Below are positions 1-4,067 of a DNA stretch of 5,339 nucleotides, piece after piece; position 1 is the stretch's first letter, and each line of letters opens with the position of its first letter. The notes under the pieces were generated by a model, which saw nothing but the letters and a program-made list of their open reading frames with translations, did no database searches and was not told the DNA's origin. The position numbers were made by a program, and so were the translations under genes. The stretch is from assembly GCA_002396505.1 (NCBI GenBank), contig DGYA01000097.1, positions 1 through 5,339 on the forward strand. The letters run 5' to 3'. This DNA is from Cyanobacteria bacterium UBA5018. GTDB lineage: Bacteria > Cyanobacteriota > Cyanobacteriia > PCC-6307 > Cyanobiaceae.

Positions 1-20
1 CGTTCACGGCGGGGAGGAAG

Positions 21-587
21 TCAAGGGAAGGCGATCCAGTCCAGGAAGGCCTCTAGCTGCCTCTCGAGCTGGTCTCGCGGCGGCGCTTCAAAGTGCAGGC
101 GCTCGCGGCCGATGGCGCCGGAGAGCACCTGCATCGGAGCCTCATCGCGCAGCTCACCGATTCGAATGGCGCGCAGGCCATCAGGGCCAGCGGCGAACAG
201 CCGCCGGTGCCAGTGGTTCAGCGTGGCCAGGGTGAGGGGTGCCTCCAGGGTGCTGGTGGCCTCCAGCAACACATCCAGCAGGCCCTCCACCTGGGCGCTG
301 GCGGCCGGTTGCCCCTCGGCCAGGGGAAGGCGCAGCCGGCGTGCGATTGAAGAGCGCACCTGGCGGGGATCCAGCAGCTCGCCTTCGATGGCGGCCGTGC
401 CCAGGCTCTCGCGGCCCAACAAGGCGGAGATCGCCTCGCGATCGAGCGGGGGCTCCAACCTCTCCAGCCGGCTCAGCAGCTCCTGGCGTGCAGCGCGGGC
501 CCGCTCCAGCAGCGGCTCCAGAGCGGAGCTCTGCCAGCGGAACCGGGGCCAGTCCGGCTGCTGCCAGATCCAGGATGAAGCCATCAT
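21..587 (-). CDS. Fic family protein, N-terminal half (DUF4172 plus start of Fic domain), truncated
   Basis: Fic proteins usually transfer AMP from ATP to hydroxyl side chains of target proteins. The 188-residue product opens with WIWQQPDWPRF, typical of the DUF4172 N-terminus, and continues with a DPRQVRSSIARRL segment and MQVLSGAIGRERLHFEAPP, as in full-length relatives. Residues 64-69 (TAAIEG) fit the inhibitory motif (S/T)xxxE(G/N), with Glu68 as the inhibitory glutamate of class II Fic proteins. Family members are about 370 residues and carry the catalytic HPFxxGNGR motif after this point. Here a TGA at 21-23 ends the frame just after FLDWIAFP, so the active site is absent from this frame. 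Another frame across the stop reads SLDFLPAVN, which resembles the expected continuation, so a one-base frameshift is plausible. Two ATGs are adjacent (587 and 584), and an in-frame TAG at 596-594 excludes an earlier start. No Shine-Dalgarno sequence is visible. Family assignment is firm; activity is doubtful. Confidence 0.82.
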   Translation of the reverse strand: MMASSWIWQQPDWPRFRWQSSALEPLLERARAARQELLSRLERLEPPLDREAISALLGRESLGTAAIEGELLDPRQVRSSIARRLRLPLAEGQPAASAQVEGLLDVLLEATSTLEAPLTLATLNHWHRRLFAAGPDGLRAIRIGELRDEAPMQVLSGAIGRERLHFEAPPRDQLERQLEAFLDWIAFP

Positions 588-593
588 CGCAAT

Positions 594-622
594 CTAATCG
601 CTTCATCCGATGAAGCGATTAG
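594..622. promoter_or_regulatory. 29-bp palindrome upstream of fic, candidate operator
   Basis: The left arm CTAATCGCTTCATC (594-607) and right arm GATGAAGCGATTAG (609-622) are exact reverse complements around a single centre base (608). The palindrome ends 6 bp before the fic ATG. The half-site ATCGCTTCA occurs a third time at 632-640, in the same orientation as the left arm. Such an arrangement suits a dimeric repressor with a secondary site. Many full-length Fic proteins of this class carry a C-terminal winged-helix domain, so autoregulation is a reasonable inference, but that domain is not in the window. In RNA it would form a 14-bp hairpin at the ribosome site. Confidence 0.6.
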
Positions 623-640
623 CAGTAGATCATCGCTTCA

Positions 641-926
641 CGGCTGTTGCCTCCTGTTCTTGGACACGCGTCACTGCATGACCGCGTAGGAGCTGGTCAA
701 GCCCAGTACCTCAAGGACAAGCCGCTTATCCAGGCTGAAGAACTTCATCTTTGGATGGGCAAGTCATGGGGTCAGGCGGACTGGCGTGTGCCGCTTGTGC
801 GCCCTGGCGGTGAGAGTTTCTTGGTCTTCTGATCGTTCAGCGACTGGCGGCGTCGAGGGCTGGTGTCCGAATTCAACGCACGAAGGGTCCGAGATCTGAT
901 CTCCCCTCTGGAGGAGTACGGCGGAT
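641..926. other. No recognisable gene; probable decayed DNA
   Basis: No frame on either strand gives a product I recognise. The longest plus-strand frame (647-832, 61 codons) and the minus-strand frame running through 764-1369 lack family motifs and a convincing ribosome site. The stretch lies between the fic operator and a dehydratase remnant, so it may be debris from the same lost locus, but nothing in it proves this. Confidence 0.4.
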
Positions 927-1067
927 TTGGCTGAACAGCCAAGCTCGGTGCCTTTGAGCCTCCGCCCCCGCCTGGCCATGGTCCGCTTTGGCAATGTGTT
1001 GGGGTCGTCGGGCTCGGTGGTGCCGCTGTACTTGCCTGCGGTGACGAACTCTTCCCAGGGCTTATGA
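927..1067 (+). pseudogene. Fragment of CapD/FlaA1-type polysaccharide biosynthesis dehydratase/epimerase
   Basis: The plus-strand frame through position 978 encodes MVRFGNVLGSSGSVVPL, preceded by RPRLA. This is the signature stretch of the large membrane-bound nucleotide-sugar 4,6-dehydratases (CapD, FlaA1 and WbpM family), which act on UDP-sugars in capsule, O-antigen or exopolysaccharide synthesis. In family members it is followed by a segment like FRRQIAAGGP. Here the match ends at the leucine codon at 1026-1028, and the frame stops with TGA at 1065-1067. The frame is closed upstream by TGA at 897-899; the codons at 927-959 (LAEQPSS and so on) may belong to the gene but are less diagnostic. 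Only about 25 to 45 of roughly 600 residues survive. No Rossmann glycine motif or catalytic site is present. It is a remnant; a stop-free chance match of this length is unlikely. Confidence 0.72.
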
Positions 1068-1192
1068 GAAGTTATCCCGAGTTCAGTGCCTGAGCGGGTT
1101 CTCGCCAGCCGAGCAGCTCGGCCAGCCGCTGCTGAGCTGAACGCCAAACCGAACGTGCCGCGAGCCTTTGATGGCTTCGCCGCTGCTGCTTG

Positions 1193-1232
1193 ATATCTCG
1201 ATATCTCGATATCTCGATATCTCGGCATCTCG
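1193..1232. repeat. 8-bp tandem repeat, four perfect copies and one variant
   Basis: ATATCTCG occurs at 1193-1200, 1201-1208, 1209-1216 and 1217-1224, followed by GCATCTCG at 1225-1232. Each junction creates a GATATC palindrome. It lies in noncoding DNA downstream of the Uma2 gene. The perfect copies suggest recent slippage expansion or a phase-variable tract. No gene frame uses it convincingly. Confidence 0.9.
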
Positions 1233-1289
1233 GTGCTGTTCCCTCTCCGTAACGATGGTGGTCGGGGCAAATCAGTGTCAGCCAGGCAT

Positions 1290-1931
1290 TTAGACCCGCC
1301 AGATCTCCTCCAGATCGATCTGTAGCCCGGGGAACAGGGGGCCGGCATCGAGGCTGGTGGCGTCATCAAGGCGCTGGCTGGCGCCGCCGCCGCTGGCGGG
1401 CCACACCTCCACCGCCCGCTGCTCAGGGATCAACAGCCAGCCGAGCTGGGCGCCGTTGGCCTGGTAGCGGCTCAGCTTCTCGCGCAACGCACTGAGGCCA
1501 CAGGGTCCTTCGTCGCTGGGGCTGGCCAACTCCACCACCAGATCGGGGCAGAGGGGCGCGAAGCCGCGGCGCTCCTCGGCGGTGAGGGCATCCCAGCGCT
1601 CTTGCCGCACCAGCGAGACATCCGGACTGAGCACCGAGCCATCGGGCAGGCGAAAGCCGCTGGAGCTGTCGAAGACCTTCCAGCCTCCCTGCTGGTCAGC
1701 CCAGAGCAGCAACCGCATCACCAGCCGGGAGTTGCGGGCGCCGGTTTCACTGCCGGTGGGTGTCATCTGGATCAGGTGGCCACTGGCATCAAGTTCCAGC
1801 ACGGCGTCGGGGTTGGCTTCGCACACGGCGGCAAACTGATTGGCCGTGAGCCGCAGACCCTTGGGCAGCAGCAGCGGCGCCAAGGCATCGGCTTTCCGAT
1901 CGGCGGACCTCGATGGTGCTGTGAGCGTCAT
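1290..1931 (-). CDS. Uma2 family (DUF820) putative endonuclease
   Basis: Uma2 proteins have a PD-(D/E)XK nuclease-like fold and are strongly expanded in cyanobacteria; their biological role is unsettled. Counting from the ATG at 1931 (213 residues), the core is visible: LSPDVSLV (Asp near residue 104), PDLVVELASPSD (Glu near residue 134) and the helix LREKLSRYQANGAQLGWLLIP, with the family's usual lysine and tyrosine. The C-terminus FPGLQIDLEEIWRV is the normal Uma2 ending, and the length is typical, so the gene looks complete. A GTG two codons earlier (1937) is an alternative start; neither start has a clear Shine-Dalgarno sequence, and the ATG is preferred for its codon. It reads opposite to the polysaccharide remnants on both sides, suggesting later insertion. 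A LexA-like palindrome lies about 100 bp upstream. A partial second copy of the gene is found at 3186-3270. Confidence 0.85.
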   Translation of the reverse strand: MTLTAPSRSADRKADALAPLLLPKGLRLTANQFAAVCEANPDAVLELDASGHLIQMTPTGSETGARNSRLVMRLLLWADQQGGWKVFDSSSGFRLPDGSVLSPDVSLVRQERWDALTAEERRGFAPLCPDLVVELASPSDEGPCGLSALREKLSRYQANGAQLGWLLIPEQRAVEVWPASGGGASQRLDDATSLDAGPLFPGLQIDLEEIWRV

Positions 1932-2027
1932 GGCCACAGGGCTTTGCCAGGTTCAGCGTAGGTGCGGTGGCACGTGAAAACGTCTGGCGATCCACGCGAG
2001 CAACCCGAGCCAAACCACGCCAACTTT

Positions 2028-2045
2028 ATAGTACAAATGTACTAT
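2028..2045. promoter_or_regulatory. Palindrome matching the cyanobacterial LexA (SOS) box
   Basis: ATAGTACA (2028-2035) and TGTACTAT (2038-2045) are perfect inverted arms with two bases between. The inner AGTACAAATGTACT (2030-2043) fits every position of the consensus RGTACNNNDGTWCB described for cyanobacterial LexA. The sequence TATAGT (2027-2032) or TACTAT (2040-2045) could serve as an overlapping -10 box, but no good -35 is visible. The nearest intact gene downstream in either direction is Uma2 on the minus strand. The plus side leads only to a pseudogene. Operators of toxin-antitoxin modules can look similar, so LexA is the leading but not the only candidate. Confidence 0.55.
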
Positions 2046-2047
2046 CA

Positions 2048-2089
2048 TTCTGTGGGCTGTGTTCTGTGGATTGTGTTCTGTGGGCTGCG
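2048..2089. repeat. Three 14-bp tandem repeats next to the LexA-like box
   Basis: TTCTGTGGGCTGTG (2048-2061), TTCTGTGGATTGTG (2062-2075) and TTCTGTGGGCTGCG (2076-2089) follow one another without gaps. The second differs from the first at two positions and the third at one. They start 2 bp after the palindrome at 2028-2045. They could be slippage products or spaced binding sites (14 bp is not a full number of helical turns). They are noncoding as far as can be seen. Confidence 0.88.
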
Positions 2090-2123
2090 GGGTCTGGCTA
2101 CCCCCCTCTGCCTCGAAAGTTGA

Positions 2124-2433
2124 CGCCGCTCGAGCCTCGATGAACTCCCCCAGCTGTTCAATGTGTTGATCGTTCAGATCATCCTGGGGGCCCGCACCCG
2201 GAAGCCGTTGAGCACAACGAGCTCTACCTCAACCTGATCCCGGGGGTATTTGCAGCGCCATGGCTTCAAGCCTGGGCTCACCGGCCCTGGCCCAGGTGGA
2301 GGGCTGCCGCGGCGAAACCAGCAGCCTTAAAGCGATGGCTCGTCGCGTGGAGGTTGATCTGCGCTACCAGCGCGAATGAACCCTCAAGCTCGATTTCAAG
2401 ATCTTGATCAAGATCTTGATCAAGACCATGTTC
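2124..2433 (+). pseudogene. Decayed C-terminal part of a WcaJ-type undecaprenyl-phosphate sugar transferase
   Basis: The bacterial sugar transferase family (PF02397) starts exopolysaccharide or O-antigen repeat units by moving a sugar-phosphate onto undecaprenyl phosphate at the inner membrane. Successive plus-strand frames spell its C-terminus: RRSSLDELPQLFNVL (2124-2168), GPHPEAVEHNELYLNLIPG (2189-2245), YLQRHGFKPGLTG (2247-2285), LAQVEGCRGETSSLKAMARR (2287-2346), then VEVDLRYQRE, a stop, and TLKLDFKILIKILIKTMF up to 2433. Lesions are a frame change near 2187-2195, an extra G in the run 2242-2246, an extra C near 2286, a TGA at 2377-2379 where the family has tryptophan (EWSL), and a 12-bp duplication at 2401-2424. 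Everything before the LDELPQLFNVL motif is gone. It cannot make a protein. It lies on the same strand as the dehydratase fragment and ends just before ydcF. Confidence 0.85.
2401..2425. repeat. 12-bp tandem duplication forming a 24-bp palindrome
   Basis: ATCTTGATCAAG occurs twice in tandem (2401-2412, 2413-2424). Because the unit is itself nearly palindromic, 2402-2425 is a perfect 24-bp palindrome. In the sugar-transferase frame the unit encodes I-L-I-K, which the family normally has once (KILIKT), so this is best read as a duplication inside the dead gene. It ends 25 bp before the ydcF start and could by chance act as a binding site or mRNA hairpin there. Confidence 0.85.
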
Positions 2434-2449
2434 CGCCTCCGCACTCCCC

Positions 2450-3187
2450 ATGCCTATTGAAGCGGGCCTCGACTGGACCGATTGCCCGCGCGATCCCTTG
2501 ATCTGGATCGGACTGCGTGAGCCGTTGCTCTTGCTGCTGAATGAGCCCGCCCTGCTATTGCCCCTGGCGGCGGCTCTGGTTCTGGCGATTTCCTGGCGGC
2601 TGGCCTGGCCGCGCCGCTGGAAGATACTGGGCATTCTGCTGGTGCCTCTCACACTCAGCGGCATCTACAGCCCCGCAAGCACTGCCGTCCTCGAGCGCTG
2701 GCTGAGCGCGCAGCTGCCAGCAGCGATGGCGCTGCCGCCGACAGGTTCGCCTGCAGCGGCGTCGGTTGCCGTGATCCCTGGGCGCGGGCCCTTGATCGCC
2801 GCCGCCACCACTGCCAGGGCCGCCGAGCTGATTCGTCAGCATCGTGCAGCGGCGGTCTACGTGTCGGGCGATGCCCGCAGCACCGCTGACCATTTACTAG
2901 AGCTAGGTGTCCCGGCAGATCGCGTTGCCGGTGATGCCTGTGCGCGCACCACCTGGGAGAACGCCAGTCGCACGGCTGTCTGGCTGCGTGATCACCATCC
3001 AGGAGTGCCGGTGCTTCTGATCAGCGACCCATGGCAGCTTCCCCGCGCCAGCGCTGCCTTTCGGCGCCAGGGGCTCACGGTGATCCCGATCCCGGCTGCT
3101 CCACCGCTCTCCGCCCGATCCCGCAATTGGTTCGCCCTACGCGAGACCGCCGCCACCCTGCTGTACAGGTTGCAGGGGCGAAACTGA
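2450..3187 (+). CDS. YdcF/DUF218 family membrane-anchored protein
   Basis: The 245-residue product belongs to the YdcF (DUF218) family, whose E. coli members include SanA and ElyC and affect envelope integrity and envelope polysaccharide metabolism; the reaction is not established. Residues 25-52 and 59-73 are hydrophobic and probably form two membrane segments, placing the following domain outside the cytoplasmic membrane. The soluble domain shows the family order: VAVIPGRGP (106-114), YVSGDARSTADHLLELGVP (137-155), DACARTTWENA (162-172, the conserved acidic/Arg/Glu-Asn core) and LLISDPWQLPRA (189-200). The cyanobacterial branch commonly has the GRGP variant. The ATG at 2450 is the first in-frame start; no clear Shine-Dalgarno sequence precedes it. 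It follows a sugar-transferase pseudogene on the same strand by 16 bp and may once have been cotranscribed with it. The stop codon abuts a Uma2 fragment. The gene itself appears intact. Confidence 0.85.
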   Translation: MPIEAGLDWTDCPRDPLIWIGLREPLLLLLNEPALLLPLAAALVLAISWRLAWPRRWKILGILLVPLTLSGIYSPASTAVLERWLSAQLPAAMALPPTGSPAAASVAVIPGRGPLIAAATTARAAELIRQHRAAAVYVSGDARSTADHLLELGVPADRVAGDACARTTWENASRTAVWLRDHHPGVPVLLISDPWQLPRASAAFRRQGLTVIPIPAAPPLSARSRNWFALRETAATLLYRLQGRN

Positions 3188-3270
3188 TCGATCTGCAGCC
3201 CAGCTGGGCGCCGTTGGCCTGGTAGCGGCTCAGCTTCTCGCGCAGCGCGCTGAAGCAACGGGGCCCACGT
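3186..3270 (-). pseudogene. Fragment of a second Uma2 gene with an internal deletion
   Basis: Positions 3202-3244 are identical over 43 bp to 1444-1486 inside the intact Uma2 gene, and similarity continues with scattered mismatches to about 3270. On the minus strand it encodes SALREKLSRYQANGAQLG, the Uma2 helix. On the other side, 3186-3201 matches 1313-1328 at 15 of 16 bases, which is the GLQID end of Uma2. The 115 bp between these parts in the intact gene (1329-1443) are missing, and AGCC is present at both deletion edges (1324-1327 and 1439-1442). As 115 is not a multiple of three, the frame is broken. The fragment begins inside the ydcF TGA codon (3185-3187). Confidence 0.85.
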
Positions 3271-3355
3271 CACAGGAGTGGCTTGGCTGAAGCGGCTGTT
3301 GCGGCGCAGGGGATTCCAGCCAGGGCCACCACCGCCCAATCGGCCTTGGTGGGCT

Positions 3356-3376
3356 GATAATCCGATCGATCGGCTT
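3356..3376 (+). promoter_or_regulatory. Possible vapBC promoter/operator
   Basis: GATAAT (3356-3361) resembles a -10 box 35 bp before the vapB start; no good -35 is visible. It is followed by the perfect 12-bp palindrome CCGATCGATCGG (3362-3373), which extends outward on both sides (AA/TT) with one mismatched pair. Type II antitoxins commonly repress their own operon through palindromes near the promoter, so this position is sensible. The core is GATCGATC-rich, and such tracts also occur by chance in cyanobacterial DNA. Confidence 0.35.
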
Positions 3377-3395
3377 GGCGTGCTACCGTTTGGTC

Positions 3396-3599
3396 ATGGA
3401 AGTCACAACCGTATCCCCCAAGTATCAAGTGGTGATCCCGAAGCGAGTCCGGGAGCAGTTCGGGCTAAGCCCTGGTCAGCAGTTGCAGGTGATTGCCCTA
3501 CCTGGCCGCATTGAGCTGGTTCCCAGTCAATCGCCCTCGGCCCTGCGCGGTTTTCTGAATGGGCAGAACACGTTTCACCGCGAGGACGATCGTCTGTGA
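3396..3599 (+). CDS. vapB: AbrB/SpoVT-type antitoxin (VapB-like)
   Basis: A 67-residue protein with an N-terminal looped-hinge DNA-binding fold: MEVTTVSPKYQVVIPKRVRE (1-20) and LSPGQQLQVIALPGRIELVP (24-43), the standard AbrB/MazE pattern. The tail LRGFLNGQNTFHREDDRL (50-67) resembles the toxin-binding tails of VapB antitoxins, which often end in E-R-E-x-D-R-x. The ATG at 3396 is chosen because family members begin this close to the first strand; an upstream in-frame TTG (3375) would add seven unlikely residues and run through the putative operator region. It should bind and neutralise the PIN toxin encoded next and repress the shared promoter. Its stop overlaps the toxin start in GTGA. Confidence 0.85.
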   Translation: MEVTTVSPKYQVVIPKRVREQFGLSPGQQLQVIALPGRIELVPSQSPSALRGFLNGQNTFHREDDRL

Positions 3600-3985
3600 G
3601 TGAGCCGTCAGCCGTTGTGGATTCCTCGGGCTGGATCGAGGTGTTCACAGACGGCCCGCAGGCTCAGCGGTTTGTCAGTGTCTTGGATTCTGGCGTGGGC
3701 CTTGTGGTCCCAACCGTCAGCCTGTTTGAGGTGTTCAAGTGGGTGTCGCGCGAACACAGCGAAGCCCAGGCCATCCAGGCGATCGCCGCCATGCAGAACG
3801 CTTTAGTGGTGGATCTTGATGCGCGGCTGGCTTTGGCTGCCGCGCAACTTGCCCAAAGCTTGCGGCTGCCCATGGCCGACAGCATCATCCTGGCCACTGC
3901 GAGATTGCATCAAGCGAGGCTATACACCATGGACACAGACTTTCAAGGGCTCAGCGATGTGGAGCTGATCCCGAAGCAGGCGTGA
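3596..3985 (+). CDS. vapC: PIN-domain toxin ribonuclease (VapC-like)
   Basis: VapC toxins are Mg2+-dependent ribonucleases that cut tRNA or rRNA and arrest growth unless bound by VapB. The 129-residue product has the full acidic set: Asp9 (AVVDSSGWIE), Glu45 (SLFEVFK), Asp95 (LPMADSIILATA) and Asp113 with Asp115 (YTMDTDF). Length is normal for the family, and no lesion is visible. The start is GTG at 3596, inside the vapB stop (GTGA, 4-bp overlap), which implies translational coupling and keeps antitoxin synthesis ahead of toxin. The next gene converges from the other strand 82 bp downstream. The gene also contains a HIP1 octamer. The target RNA cannot be told from the sequence. Confidence 0.9.
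   Translation: MSEPSAVVDSSGWIEVFTDGPQAQRFVSVLDSGVGLVVPTVSLFEVFKWVSREHSEAQAIQAIAAMQNALVVDLDARLALAAAQLAQSLRLPMADSIILATARLHQARLYTMDTDFQGLSDVELIPKQA
3779..3786. repeat. HIP1 octamer
   Basis: GCGATCGC, in the context GGCGATCGCC, is the highly iterated palindrome typical of many cyanobacterial genomes. It lies inside vapC and supports the assignment of the organism and long residence of the gene in a cyanobacterial genome. Confidence 0.7.
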
Positions 3986-4001
3986 GGTTGGTTAAAGGGG
4001 A

Positions 4002-4025
4002 TAGGGATGCACATAGAGATGCACA
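4002..4025. repeat. 12-bp tandem repeat between convergent genes
   Basis: TAGGGATGCACA (4002-4013) is followed directly by TAGAGATGCACA (4014-4025), 11 of 12 bases the same. It lies in the 82-bp gap between the ends of vapC and the carotenoid oxygenase gene. No hairpin with a T-run is seen there, so no intrinsic terminator can be called for either gene. Confidence 0.8.
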
Positions 4026-4067
4026 ACGCCCCCCAAACCTTCACGCCGCCAGGCTCCAGAGCTCTGA

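Noticed and set aside
112..613. Plus-strand open frames of 124 to 161 codons
   Set aside because: They are antisense shadows of the fic gene, caused by high GC; their proteins are Arg/Ser/Pro-rich without family features.
647..832. 61-codon plus-strand frame
   Set aside because: No recognised domain or ribosome site; it lies in decayed DNA.
1108..1122. Small hairpin GCCGAG-CAG-CTCGGC as a terminator
   Set aside because: The stem is only 6 bp, with no following T-run and no gene ending next to it.
764..1369. 201-codon minus-strand open frame
   Set aside because: It overlaps the Uma2 3' end and runs antisense to the dehydratase remnant; its product is low-complexity, Arg/Ser/Thr-rich and has no recognisable motif.
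2278..2664. 128-codon minus-strand frame
   Set aside because: It is antisense to the sugar-transferase remnant and the ydcF start; its LDQDLDQDL repeat is only the 12-bp DNA duplication read backwards.
3278..3514. 78-codon frame beginning MAWLKRLLRRRGFQPGPPPP
   Set aside because: It overlaps most of vapB in another frame; the proline/arginine-rich start is suggestive of nothing known, and there is no well-spaced ribosome site.
4057..4066. CAGAGCTCTG palindrome as a terminator for the convergent genes
   Set aside because: It is 10 bp with no loop and no T-run, so it is not a credible terminator.
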